Source: Atriophallophorus winterbourni (lineage: Eukaryota; Platyhelminthes; Trematoda; Plagiorchiida; Microphallidae). From it: 64,000 nt of DNA. Position 1 is the first letter of the stretch; the number at the start of each line of letters is the position of its first letter. The notes below the pieces were generated by a model that had not been told where the DNA came from, did no database searches, and saw nothing but the letters and a program-made list of their open reading frames with translations. Shown here one piece after another: positions 40,516 to 55,500 of this stretch. The stretch lies in assembly GCA_013407085.1 (NCBI GenBank), contig JACCGJ010001876.1:62001-126000 (forward strand). Reading direction: 5' to 3'. Position numbers and translations under genes: made by a program.

Positions 40516-43500
40516 ATGTACGTTCACATTCCAAGATTTCGGTGGTGGTTTATTTGCCTTGGTGCAGGACTCGTTACTACGATCTTACTCTTGTTTCGAA
40601 CGCAGCGGCATTTGCAACAAGTGAGTAAAACAACCTCAAACATGTTGTCGACTATTGACTCATCTACGAACATTCATAGCAAACATGACAGTTTATCTCA
40701 CACCACCGCACGGGTAAAATCTTCACGTCTACGTTTCGAGAATATATTCCGGAGGAGATCATGTGTCATTGATCAATCGAATACGAACAATCTTCAGCTC
40801 ACGTAAAGAATCAATATTTATCGGCTCCCCGACGCGAATTTTTGTGTACATATTAAATTCCAGTTCTGTTTTAGGAGGGAGATTACTAGGTCAGTTAAAA
40901 CGAGTTTGAATCGCGCTCCGGTCCTAAAGTCTACTTCTTTGTTTGCCCACATGTTCAGGGCACCATCGATCGTTACTAGCACCCTCATTTTTGTGTCCAT
41001 AGTCGACTGGATTAAGATTCACAACCTTGATCAACCTTTCCAACATTAATCACGTTTACCACCCCGCGGGAATCCCACAACACAACAGAATCCCACAATT
41101 CATCAGAGCCTTCTCAACGCACATCGCGAAAATCAAGGCGCATATCTATCTTCATAGACAAATCTGCCTGCAACCGGTTCACGCCGGTTGTCACTTTGCT
41201 CTGATTTGTCACTTGAATTTGTGCCAACCGCTTCGCTTCATGACTTCACATTATTGAGCTCGTTTGATCGACCTTGTTGTTGACCTTCTTCGGTCGATGT
41301 CGCAAGAATATTCGTGTTCTAAAGCTTTTCAAAAGACTAAACAGTCCGATTCGGGAGCGCTTGCAATGATAGTCAGAACTCTTTCGTTGGATGTCAGTTG
41401 CACGCCAGCGGCATGACCTGCGCTCAGCAGCCAAAAGCTGTATCTGTTCCTCCCCATTTGCTACATTTAAGGATAAGTTCTCATGCAATTATTCCGCAAC
41501 CAGAATTACTGTGAGTTTGCAACTTTTGCTTCTTTCTACTCTATGGTTTTGTTCTACGTTACGTTCTGTGTATTATCCGAGAACTCATGCTTGACACCCT
41601 ACCCGATGAAGTATACTATGTGATTGATTGTTGGTTGTTTTTCACTTCGAAAAAATCGTTTATTTAAATATATGTAACTAATATATACTTGCACAGTACA
41701 TTCGTCTTCATGCAAGACATGAACCGAAGATAAATGCTTTCATCTGGAATATATCGCGCATGGAGAGAGTAACGCTTTCTAGGTCATGTGTATAGAATAG
41801 AAACGCGGCACATTCCAGGAGAAGATCTGCTCCATGGAAAGTTGCAATCAGGAGGTTGACTGAACATGCCGGTAAAAATACGCTTGCAAAAGTGATGTGA
41901 ACTATGTGGCTGTATTCCAACGGCAACAAAAACCGCATCATTCCGGAAAAATAAAATCATCGCATGCTCTCAAATCCAATTAGATGTAACACGTATATTG
42001 TATGATGTTCGCTTTTCTTTGTAACAGTTTCTCAAATAATTTGATCTTAAAATTTAGTTTCCATGCATGTAGAAAAGACTAAAAGACTATCGATTATGAA
42101 ATAATGATCTAGTTGCCCCGACGTTGAGAATATTCATTTACGAGAGTGAGCACTGCTCGTATAGCATATAGCTTCGTAATTTCTAGAATATTCCAATCCA
42201 TAATATATCGATAATCGTTGTAAACGTTGTTCGATTCCCAAACCAATTATTGAATTGGACTGTTCTCACCGGTTTAATTCAGTGTCCAACTTCCGGCCAA
42301 TCAACCATTAGGGCTGTTTATTAATTGTGAGCAATGCCTTCTAGCAATTCGAAGTGTATTTCTTGTAAATTACTTTCGATTCTCCCTTTAAGCACTGGAC
42401 TGCCGAATCACGCGGGATGTCAAGCGATAGTGGGCTTCAGGATGTACATCTTGTAATAACACTTCGCGGAGAAAAACATGTCCATTTAGCAAAAGCATTG
42501 TTAAACAGCATGTTTTATTATCAAGGAAGACTGACTAGTCAAAGTCCGGAATGCAAGAGATACAGCAATTCAGTCGATGTCCGTGAAAAGATGGAAGATT
42601 TCCCAAAATATCGAACCTTCATTCATGTGCTGACGGACAGACCTACGTTGCCATACGCCACACGCTTTTTGGAACATTGGAAACTCCGTGAACTTGTGTT
42701 CTCGTACTATCTATGCGATCGGGAAATTGTGAGTTTTTTATCAAACGCTGTGTATCGTTTTTAAGATCAAAATTGTTTGCATCAGATTTCACTACGGGTG
42801 TCCGATTCTCTTGTATTTTAGCTTATCTATCTCTCTATTGACCGGCAAGTTAGGTAAGGCAAGGTAAATAACAGTCTAAATTTTATCATTGAATCTTCAC
42901 CCGGACATGGATCATGTAACATTTTTGGGAATGGATTTTTGTGTGGTTGAATTCAGTTGATTGCTGAAAATTGGTGAACACTAATAAAACCATTTTCTTT
43001 CTTCTACTCAAAGTATCAAGTAATACATAATACCCAAATGAAACACGAAATAGATCAGTTAAAATCTCTTTCTTTTCAAAAGTCTTTTTCTCAAGTCAAT
43101 TTGTCAGAAGTGGATGCAAATTAGCATTTGAGCGATGCGTATATTTTCAATCTTTAGTTGTTCTTTCCTACTTTATTTCACAAATATCTTTCTGAACGTC
43201 ATCCTCTTCCTCTCGGGTGACCCTCAAATTACTTTCATCAAAGAACTGGTGGCCTATTATCATAATGTAGCAAATTTCATTCACTTGAATTTCAATAACA
43301 GGGCTCTGCAGAAAGCCCTTATTGTGTCGGCCTTCACGTCTTAGCCACCATTCAGTCTGCGCGGACCGCTATTGATCCGTAATTCAAACTTGGTTATGCG
43401 AACGTAAATGTACCTTCTCATTCATACCTCATTGGTTGAAACGTGAGCCTTTGTTCTGATTGGTTATTCTTCGCATTGGTGCCCGCGTTTGGCGCTGGTT

Positions 43501-46500
43501 CATCATGGCGCTCAACATTTGAAGAAATAGATTCGCAATTCGCTCTGATTTGCGCTAACCTCCGATGTTGTTTTTTAATTTCAGGCTGCATTCAGTCGCA
43601 TACCGAACACTCACCCTGCGGGAGTGACACCCTTTCTCAAGCTGAGCTTGCACAAGATTCTTCCAAAATCTATAACCAAGGTAAAAATCGATATTGTTGT
43701 AGATTTATTGATGAAACACGAAACATTATCGTTGTTGTTGTTAGCCGCTTTTGGTTAATGTCGGTCATTTATGTACATCACAAAAGAACTCAGAACTCAG
43801 AAAATTTTATGGTAGAAAAGGCAGTAAGCTTAACAATAGCCATAGGATGACAAGGTATATGGAATATATAAAAATATATATAAAATATCTCCAAAATCAA
43901 TAGGGACAGTCACCGCATGGTTCGTCATAAACTCATCGAGTTTGGAAACGAAAACCTTAACAGATACGGCAAGCTTTATTATACTCGCTTCGGCGGTACA
44001 AACACCCACAAAACGAAACACCCTTTTCGGGAATCCTGTTCCAAAAAACGGATGTCGACCGACTCTATCGGAGTCGATGATGTAATTTACCCACCATCTT
44101 TGACATGTACTCAAATTACCTGCTCAAATACTTATCATCCAACACTTTTATCAAGATCAAACATCAAATGTTTGTACACCAACGCACAATGTTTGATAAA
44201 TAAGTTACCTGAACTAATCGAGCTTCGGCAAGAACATTCACCACTCCTGATAGCCGTAACAGAAATCTGGTTTAATCAGCAATTAGTTGAGGAGGAAATT
44301 TTCATTCCAAACATGTTTCTTTTTCATCGTACTCGAATGGACCGTGGAGGAGGAGGTGTTGCTATTTACTATGATCAACACCTCACGTTCAGAGAAATCA
44401 CGGATAATGATTTGATACTGGAAGATACATTTGGGTGTTCACTTGAATTAGCAACAGGTGAAAACTTTGTTGTTGGCGTGATTTACCAACCACCGTCAGC
44501 CGACGAAGCATACATTGCTAGTTTAATTGAGAAAACTCAGCTGGTTGTTTCCAGATATCAAAACAACGTCCTGATCATGGGTGACTTTAATCTCCCGAAT
44601 TGACTAAAAAGCGAGATTCCACCGGTGAACTCACTTGATCATCTATTTTACAAAATGTTCAACGAAATTACTTTATTCAACCACATCTCAAGCAGCACTC
44701 GGTTCAGAGACACAAACACACCGTCCATTCTGGATCTTATTTTGACTAGCGAGGAAAATTTCATCGAGGATATCCGTTATGAAGCACCTCTTGGAAAGAG
44801 TGATCATGTAGTCATTGTTTTCGACTATATATCTGAAGCGAAAAGAGCAAGTGATGCTCAGAATTTGATGAGAAAAATCGATGCGGTTGCATTATCAATG
44901 TCTCTTCAAGAAGTCACCGACTGGGCACCGATTAGCACTAATGTCCAACAACGCTGGTCATCGATACTTCAAAAAATCAACCAAAAAATAGAACTCCACT
45001 CAAAATATGTTTCAAAACAACTCAAAAAAGGATTCAAATTCGTGATCCGGAGTCGAACACGGAAATGGATAAAGGTAAGAAAATGTGCCTGGAGAATCCA
45101 TGTACTGCATTCAAAACATGAACCGTTTATTATGAAACAAAGTTACTAAACTTGCCCAGGAGGATAAAGAAAAGTATCAAATGAATCTGATGGATAAAAT
45201 TGAACGAAATCCGAAGCTCCTCTTCCAGATCGTGAACAGAAAGAACAGGGTAAAGCCATGTGTTTCCGCTTTACTAACTACGACTGGAACTACATCCACA
45301 GCTCTCGAAGCCGCTAACCAACTCGCTCAATTTTACTCTAGACTGTTTTACCCTAACGAGCGCGTATCTAACGATATACCTGCATTCAGATCGCAGAATA
45401 CAATACACGGAATCGTTGTGAAACCCGAGAGTGTCATGGTAAAGATACGCGTGTTAAATACGAAAAAATCCCCGGGTGCTGATGAAATAACACCATTCAT
45501 CCTAAAGCAATGTGCCCATGCTCTATTCTCACCACTATCTAGCCTTTTCAACCTGTCCTTGAGTTGAAGCACGGTTGCTAATCACTGGAAAAGTGGATTA
45601 ATCACTCCGATATACAAAGGAGGGACCCTGTCTGATGTGTCTAACTACAAACCAGTCACGTTGTTGCCAGTGGTCTCTAAAGTTATCGAACGACTTGTAG
45701 CTGACGAACTTATTAAAAATTTGGAACAAAATAAGCTGATTTCCATCGCACATCACGCATTCAGGACAAGACATTCCTGTCTCACCAATCTTCTCATAAC
45801 CCTTAATAATTGGACTCGAGCCGTGGACGATGGATGCCCTATCCATGCTTGTTAATTGGACATGTCTCAAGATTTTGACCGTGTCAACCACAGCATACTG
45901 TTAAAAAAATGGAGCAGCTAGCGGGTGTGCGGCAGACTATTGGCCTGGCTAAAGGATTACTTGAGTGATAGAGTTACAAGGGTTAGAGTTGATGGGGCAC
46001 TATCCAGACCAGTAGAATTTACCAGTGGTGTACCTCAAGGCTCAGTCTTTGGGCGCAATAATCTTCCTCGTGTACGCGAACGGTATACCCGAAATTATAC
46101 GCAGCAAAATCATTTTATTTGCGGATGACTTCAAAGTCTGGACTAGCATACGCACCATAGAAGATTGCCAAATTCTCCGAAAATATCTCGAAGCACTTCC
46201 TAATTGGTCCAAGCGGAACTGCCTTCTATTCAACATCCAAAAATGTAAAATGTTGAACGTCGGTAAATCATTCGAATTCACATACTCTCTGGGATCTCAG
46301 CAACTTTCATGGGTTACTGGAGATAAATACATGGGGGTGTGGATTAGCAGTAACTTGAAGTCTTCACGGCAGTGTTCTGTAGTATACAAAAAGTCCTGCC
46401 AAAGCTTAGGATTGCTCAGAAGGATCTTTGGTCGTTTCTCAAAGCAGATACTCCCACATATAATTAACACCTATATCAGACAAACAATGGAGCATGCTGT

Positions 46501-49500
46501 TCAAGCATGGTCCCCATGGTTACAAAAGGACATGACCTTGCTGCAACGGGTATACCACCGCGCTACAAAACTGGTGACCGGGCTATACCACAGGCCATAC
46601 GAGGAGCGGATTGCAACTCTAAACCTCTTTGACTTTTCGTACCGTCGTCCCAGGGGTGACTTGATCCTGCTGTTCAACATTCTGCTTACAGTGGATCGCC
46701 CACTAGAACAACACTTTCATCAGCAACAAGCACGTGGTAGCAGATCGCAGCGCTACAAGTTAATTATTCCACACTCCAGATGAAATTGTCGAAGGCTTTT
46801 CTTTGCTGTCGGAGTTTGTTTTATATGGAACTCCCTGCACCCACATATCATTTGCGCAATAACCCTGAACATGTTCAAGGCTGAACTTGACAAGAATACA
46901 TTGATTAAATCCAACGTTGCACCTGAATACACGTGCTGACTTTCCATATGGATAAAACATTTGTGTTGCTTTTATGCATTCCCTATATTTTTAATCTGTG
47001 GTTACTGTAAAGTATTTGCTATTTGGACCATTAAAACTTTGAATTACTTTGAATTACTTTGAATTACTTTGAATTAGTACACCATCCGGCAATGATGTCC
47101 AGGCTTAGGGTTAAACGAAACCCAGATACCGAGATATTTTTCTGTCGTGGTAAAAACGAGATCTTGCGTGCCAAGCTGATACCTGTGGTGCAGAGATTTT
47201 CCAAGACACAGCATTTCACATTTCGCAGGATTAAATGGTAAGTCATTAGACTTGGACCAACGAAATAAGTTACACAGATGCCGTTGTAATGCCATACATT
47301 CATTAACATACCTGATACGTTTCCATATTTCAATATCATCGACAAATAGTCTCAAGTTGCATCCAATATCATCTACTATATTGTTAATATACACCAAGAA
47401 TATAAGAGGTCCAAGCACCGATCCTTGCTGACGTCTATTTTTCTAGATAAGGTGCTTGCAACGCGAACTGGGACATGTCTATTAGTAAGATACTCCTTGA
47501 TCCAATTCAGCAACATTCCCGTTATTCCATAAGCTTCGAGCATTTTAATTAGGATGTCATTGTTGACTCTATCAAAAGCTTTGAAAATATGGATTTAGCA
47601 ATCATGTACAGCCTCACCTTCGTCTAATGTCTTGGTACAATCCTCGAATGTTATAAGAAGGTTAGATGAACATCAACGATCTCTTCGAAAACCGTGTTGT
47701 GCTGCGGTCAAAATATTTTGGTTTTCGAAATGTTCTCTTATGCGCGCAGTCACAATGCGTTCCATTAATTCGGAGATCACCGGAAGTAACGTTACCGGTC
47801 TATAGTTTGCTGTTTCCGAACAGCTACCGCCTTTATAAATATGAGTTATCATCCCTGCTTTCCATTGCGATAGTATTTTTCCTTCATGTAGTCTGAGATT
47901 GAATATGCGAGTGAGAGGAGCAGTCAAAGCAACGCGTCACCTGCGAAGTACGGTGGGGGTAATTTTGTCTGCGCCGGGGGACTTCTTTTCGTTTAGTTGA
48001 CAAAGTTCCCGCCAAGCCATGTATTCGTTGATAGTCATTTCACTTAGTATTTCCAAATATGGCAAATTTTGTGAAACTTGATATGGGATACAACGTTTTG
48101 GATTGAAGACAAATGAGTAAAACGTTGCTAAAGAATGATGGTTTCATGCTTAACAGCTTTCAAATGACTAAGCAGTCCAATTCGGCAAGGACTATCTCTC
48201 TCGCAGTGCTCGCAGTGATAGGCATCACTCTGTCGTTCTATGTCAGTTGACCGTTGACGTCGTGAGCTACGATCAATAACTGAGAGCAATATCGGCTTTT
48301 CCCGAGCTTGCGGGTGACACTTTACACAAATGGAACTGATATTATAGTATATAATACTATACTTTACAAATATACAGAAGTATATTAGTAAAGTAGTGCA
48401 GAATTGAGGTACAGATTATACTATAGAAATATAGTATAGAAATCCGAAATTTCATTCAAACATTTCGATTTTTTCAATATTTAGGCAATCATTATCGACC
48501 CGGACGTTATTTTGAATGACGATATCTATGAACTTTGGAAGCAGTTTTCCCGTTTCGATTCTGGTCATGTGAGTTAATATATTCAATTTGGTAGATTTAT
48601 ACATAGCTGCTTCCTGGATAAAAAGCTATGCTTTACAGTACCTACATAATCCACATCGTGTAAGAGGGTAAAAACCATACTTGTTCATATGGGCATCTAG
48701 TAATTTTCATAAAGCGTCAATGGTTTCAGATTGTTCCAGGAGAGTAGGTGAATTATTCCAAAATTGCACACTGCAGACAGGCAAGTCCTATTTGCGGCAG
48801 TTCTGTCTGCTGCGCTGTTGATTGAGTTTCGGCGAGTTGTGTGTTATCAGAGAGATGTAACAAATGCCTACAAGGATGTTTTGCTTGAGAAGTACTGTTG
48901 AAATGTAAATTTGTGCTCGTCGTTTTCATCTGTATTTGACTGAACGTAAAGCAAGAATCCTAAGGCACGATTGGAATGGATGCGTATAATGTCTCAAAGT
49001 GACTTTTGTTACTATTTACTGTGGAATTTAAAATAGAGGAATATCACAGATCCCATGCTTGTACGGCATAAACCAACTCAAGATTCGAGATTCATGAATT
49101 CATGGTCACAAAAAGCACATAGCATCGTAATTACCATATAGTAGTAAACATTTGTACATGAAAATGGAATAAAAATAATTATGCAATTTCAAGTAAAATC
49201 TAGTTGAATACATACCATGAGTCTATACGCAGGTTTCGTTAAATTCTCATTCAACAAATAGGTGTCCAAAGTTCGAATGAATATTTCGATGAAAATAGTT
49301 TCGATGACGGCATTCCAAAGGAAACAGACACAATAAAAATATCGGCGACAGCTGATACGGGAGTGGGGAATTTGTAGTGTCTTTTAGTGGTTGTGTATTT
49401 CGTGACTCACGGTATTCGAATAAATGTTTTAGTGGATGATGTGGGGTGTTTAATATTTTGTATGTTAGTATCACATCACCCCGAAGGCCTCCTTGAATGG

Positions 49501-52500
49501 TAGTAGGGAGTCTCAATTTTCGCAATCGTTACTCGTACGTTAGTTTCCAGAAACCACTTATGAGTTTGGTTGCAGGATGGTATATTTTGTCAAGCCAAAG
49601 TATATCCCTTTTCAACCACGTATTCCAAGCTTGTGATGTATGCTCCATGGTTGGAACTAAGATGTTTCCATGATGGTGGGCAACAGTCCAGGGCAGAACG
49701 TTCTGAAAATCTGTCGTAGCATACCTAGAAGCTTGGAAGCACACTTGCAGATGACCACACAATGCAGGCTGTTATTTAGCCTGCCGCATACCCAGACTCC
49801 AAGATCCATTTCCGACTCGGCCCAGCTCAAAATTCTCTTGCCAAAGTGATATTGGTACTGGAATAGCTTACCAATTTGCTACACCTTGCATTTTTGATAA
49901 TTGAATGACCGCTTATTCCCTACCGACCATTCATGAAGAGCATCTAAATCACTTTGCAGCGGTACACAGTCCGTAGTTGATTTTATCCGCGACCAAAGTT
50001 TAATATCATTAGCCAAGGAATCACCTTGCATGAGAGCATCTATGATAGGTCGGTAATGTTAACCAAGTAAAGTACGCCACTAGAGACATCAATAACCCGT
50101 GATTGTACGCCGTTGATTCGAATAATCGCCTTGCGCCCATTCAGGTACCGTTCAAGCCAAACGAGCGGCTGTCCGATGATACCCATATGCTTCAGCTATT
50201 TTATTAGTCAAAAGTGATCAACTCGCTCAAAATCTTTAGACATATCCAGATAGCAAGCGTGGATGCGAGCTCCTTGGTCAACCGCTTGGGTTCAGTCGTT
50301 TAACACCGTCAACACGTTTGTCAAGCTTGAGGGAAATTTACGAAAACCATTGCGCCAGAGATCTCGACAACAAACGAACCAACAGCCTTTTTGAGAAAAC
50401 ATGTGTCTCATTGATGTTTTTTTGTTTTAACGGAGTGAAATTTCCATTACACTAGATTCAATAAGAATTCTGATGTATAACGCTGATGGTCAATATTTTT
50501 ATTGTGGTAATAAAAGCTGATAGCTTGTAAGAATCCACAGGGTGGTGTGTACATAGGTTAGCACAAAGCGTGCTAAAGACGCATATATGATGGGAGAAAA
50601 AAACGGAGTCAAACAGGCATTATAGCGGGCCATGTTCACGTATAGCATACACCTTGATTGGACATTTGTGGCTTTTTATAGGAAGCAGTGTCAGTCCAAG
50701 TCACATTCCCACCACGTCCTCCAGTGCATGAGGGACTTGCGGACGTTTGCTTTGGCGTGAGCAGTGTTGATCCTTGTAAACTGGGGAGAAAATACTGGAA
50801 AAAGTGTTAGTCGGTTATGGCTATGTGAGTGGTATGTAAATATATTGGGGTAGATCGGAATGGCGAAAGATAAATGAAAGTCACTTGAAAGTTGATTGCC
50901 ATAGGTTTATCTAGGCGTTGCTTAAACGAGGACAGTGACTCTGCACCTACCACCTCCGTGGGAGAGCGTTCCAGATATGGCATATGCGAAGGTGGAGGAA
51001 ATATATTCGACTGTTTACTCGGCTCTTTTGATGAACAATCTTAAGGATGTGCCCACGATGATCGCGTCGATTGGATAGAGGCATCAGGGACTTGCAAGGG
51101 TGCTGATTCTTTTTGAGAATGCGAAAGGTCAAAAGCAAATATCCACGGAGGATTCAGTAGCGGATTGAGAAGAGGCCGCTATACTGCAGCTGTTCTTCGT
51201 GGGACATGTTTTGTAGGTCGTTTATAAGCATTGTTGCTCGCTGTTGTGGCTGTTCGAGGGCGTTCATATCTTGCTGCTGCCACGGATGCAACGCACTGAC
51301 TGCATATTCGAGCGAAGGGCGGATGTAATCGGATAGTAGCTGTCCTAAGTTTCGTCGGTCAAAGCGTCTGAAAAGTCGCATCAGAAGACCAACACTGAGT
51401 TTTGCGGTTCTTGAAGCCTTGTCGCACTGGCTGGAGCAGTCCAAGTCTTGCTGTGCGATGACGCCGAGGTCGCTTACCTGGTCCACATGGCGCAAAGGTT
51501 CGTCCCCAAGTGATAAGCGTAACGAACAGAGTGTCCAATGGTCAGAATGTGGCATTTCGTTATGTTGAACTGTAAATTGTGTTCTAACGACCACTGGTAG
51601 AGGCGGTCGAGGTTAAGTTGCAGGAGTTGATGATCTTCGAAGCTAGATATACGACACCCCACCTTGATGTCATCTGCAAAGAGTGAAAATGATGCTTGAT
51701 AAGATCATGTCGATATCATTAATAAATATGATAAAGATAATGGGTCCGAGTACTGATCCTTGCGGAGCTCCACTGGTCACCGGGTAACAGTCTGAATAGG
51801 CGTATTTGACGCGCACACATGATGTGCGATCTTGCGGAAATCGGCTGATCCACGTCAACGAGGGGCCATCGATTCCGTAGTGGCGTAGCTTTTGAATAAG
51901 AATAAGGTGATCAACGTTATTAAAGGCTTTCGATAAATCAAGGTATGTCACGTCAACGGCAACCCGGCAGTCTACGGCTTTTGTCCAAACGTCCCTGGCC
52001 AACAGAAGGTTAGATAGGTAGGAGTGTCCTTGCCGGAAACCATGCTGTTTATGAGCAAGGATGTGATTTTCTTCAAGGTGGCGTGTGATGGTGCCAGATA
52101 TGTTACTTTCCATGACCTTTGAGATCACAGACAGCAAGGTGACCGGGCGGTAATTAGCTGGTAAGGTGCAGTCGCCTCTTTTAAAGACCGGATTGATCAA
52201 GCCTTGTTTCTAAGTTTGTGATACTTCGGCTGAGTCGTGTGAACGCTGAAATTACAGCGCCAGATCGGTTGAGATATATTGTGCGACTAAATTCAAAGCT
52301 TTTAGGTGTAATCGATCTATACCCGGAGAGTTATTCTGTCGCAGGTGGATCAATTTGTGGTAGACGGCAGCGCGGCTGAAGATGATTAAGCTCAATGGAG
52401 GCACAGGAGACAGTGGTGCAAGTATGACTACGGACTGAGGGGCAGCACGAAAGATGGGAGCGTACTGCGCGCTCAAAGTGCTGTCGACTTCTTCAGGTGA

Positions 52501-55500
52501 TGTGGATAGACCCGAAGGTGTCTTGAGTGAAAGGATACCTGTTTTCCTCATCCGAGCGTTGATCTCCTTATATAGCAGCTTGGGGTTGTCTAGAAGTCTC
52601 AAAGTTAGCTGTTGTTGATAAGGAATTGATCATTACGTTAGAAGAATTCCCAGTTCTCTGAGGTGGTGCATCGAGAGAAATTAGGCGATGCAAGATTCCG
52701 TAGTGCAATCATTTTTCTGTTTCGGCTACTAATTTTTGGTCATTCGCGTTTTGTTGGTATTGCCTTCATCGTCGATGATAGGTCGAGTAATGTTTGCCAT
52801 TTTGTAACAAAATAACTCCGAGCAGTATCAAGTTGCGCAGTATATAGCAAGTCCCACGTGTTCGCGGCAACAAACTCACTCAGTAGCGTGTTGTTCGTAA
52901 TCATCCTAGTAGTGGCGTCCGGTATCCCCGCCTAATGAGAGTAGTAGAGGTAGTCAAATATCAGCACGGCATGACCAGCATTTTCCAGTGTTGGTTCTAT
53001 TTATATGTTTTTGACCATCAGTTCTTCGTTAGTGAGTATCAGATCGAGGGTAGACGGGATCTGGTGGCCACAGAATCGTGTCGGTTCGTTGACATGGCTG
53101 TACAGTGGATGGGTAGCCATCAATTCTGATAAGTCACGTTCAAACTTATGGCTGTGCGAGCCTGACGATACACCTGGAGAGTTGAAGTCTCCCATTATGA
53201 GGACATGTGTGAAGTGTTGAGAAAGTCCGAGTCGGATGGCAGCCAGCAAAAAAGAGTCTTACTAGATTCCGCATTTGGAGGGCGGTAGATCACACCCAAA
53301 AAGGCTACGTCGTCGCGCAGCAAGAAAACTTCACACCACAAAGTGTCAGGAACAGATAGATCAGGGTCTTGGATTGCTTCACAGCGTAGTGCTTGATTGT
53401 AATACAGTGAGACACATCCGCCCATAGTCTTACGATCAATGCGGTATGACAGCATGTTTGGAAGCTTTAGTTCAGTATAAAATATGTTTGGGATTAACCA
53501 GGATTCTGTGATGGCAATGAGATCAAAGTTTTTTGTCAAACGGAGCAGTTGTAATTCGGAGAATTTTTTCATGAATCCTTGGATGTTCGTATAGCAACAG
53601 GACAGTGTATCGCGGTGGCGTTAGGCGTTGTAAGGTGTAACACCTAGGAAGCCGATCCGGCAGGGATCGGCTGTGGTAGGTTTTTTTCAGGCTGATGCTT
53701 CATGTAATTCCGGCTGATCGACCTCGGGTGTTGGGTCGGTAATTTTTGGCTCGGATCTAATCTGATCGGTATCGATAAAAGAACGAAGGCGAATTTCTGA
53801 GGTGGCTTTACATCGGTTCGCATAACAACAGTCGAACGCCGACGTCACCACACTTTCAGACTGGAATGTTATTTTCGTAATTCGAGGGGCACTGACTTTG
53901 AAGTTCGGTGACTTAGGTATGCGTTTTAGCGATGTTGTTAGTGTGGCCATTATGTCAGATTGCTGCTGTATGAAGCGCCATTGCTCATAGTTGTTTTTGG
54001 ATTCGTCAGCGTCGAAAAGCTCGAGAATGCCGTGTAAGCATATGCTGCGTTTGTCATTATCCTGCTTCCAGTCAAATAACGGCTTTTCCTTGGCTTGTCG
54101 TGCTGCTGATGGTAGGTACGCGAAGATGCGGATTGGGGTAGGGGATTTGCAAAGTATGTACGTGGAGACAAGCACGGTTTCAGCTGTTTCAACGGACTTC
54201 GGTGTTACAAGCAGAAGTCTGGGTTCTCCTAGGTGAGGCGAATTCGGAGGCCTGTACAACCGCACCACGATATCAGCTTCAGAGGAAACCTGAAGGGTAC
54301 GGAAAATTCGATCATATTGCGAAAAGTCTTCGGATAGACGTTCTTCAAAACACGACGACTTAAATTGAAGAAGAATAAGAAGAAAATGACTTTATTTGTG
54401 TACACGAATTTTTAGCAATAAAAGAAGGTTTTTTGTTTGTGTTTGTGTATGTACCGCCGAAGCGTCACATTTGTGCAGATCACTGACATTCTACCATCGC
54501 GAGAATTCTGCATAGGGATTTTCTTTTGGTTAGCAGGAGGACGTGTTGCATCCATCGATGGACTAATGGTGGCTTCGAGATATGAAGATCAGTTTTCACT
54601 CGAGGTGACGCACCACCCACTTCGGAGTAGCCAAACATGGTGGCAATCTTGGGGCGGATAACGTCCTTAGAAGAATGCGGTATTGATGAATAGGTCGCAA
54701 ACATTGTTTCGAGTAGTTTCACGCGTGCTTCCGGTGAAGAGATGATTTCTTTCTGGCTCCAGGAAGAACAATAATAAGTAACAGCTTTAAATTAGTCCAC
54801 CAGGGATATCAAAAGTTGTGATGCTAATCGACGAAATTTCATTCAACAAGATTTTTCAAACTTGCGCTTTTCTGGGATTCATGTGAAATTTTCCCAACCG
54901 GCGCAGCGAAATTTCCGTGTTCCGAAAGATAAAATAAACATTGCATTTAAAGCGTAGAATATCCTTGGTTGATATAGAAACATGTTTAACATTTCAACAA
55001 CAAAAATGTTACTTGATGATAGAAAATGGAAAACGGTGTGGAAAAAGTAATTCTAAGCACGGCCGATTTAATTGCTTGGCAAAAATGAATGAATTGTAAG
55101 TCAAGAAGATTTTTACGATGTTATTGGACGACATTCATCAGCTATATTTTTAATCAATCATTAGAACCTAGTGAGCTATAATGATACGAGGTTTGCAAAC
55201 AAAACAAACATTTCGATCAAATTTCAACATTTACTCCATCACAAAAAAGACTCAGGTTTCCAAGGTATCGATTAGTTTGTGCCATCAAGATGCGTCTGAT
55301 TGATGTGTAATTGTCTGTAATATTGATTTTTGCATTTCACAGGTTGTCGGAGCTGCCCCGGAACAAAAACCACCCGATTGTTTGTTTAAAAAAAACGGAG
55401 AAATGCCCGTGAGTGGATTAAGAAATTTGCCCATAAATTTCCGATTTATCGTTAAATATTCAAGCAACAGGAAACCTAAATTATTCATCTGTTTGCTTGC

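Larger units (their letters stand above)
48569..55342 (+). other. Intron 4 of the glycosyltransferase gene
   Basis: 6774 bp, donor GTGAGT at 48569, acceptor TTGCATTTCACAG at 55342. It is filled by three minus-strand retrotransposon copies (48600-49000, 49078-50400, 50475-54770). About 570 bp before the acceptor is unassigned AT-rich DNA. Confidence 0.82.
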
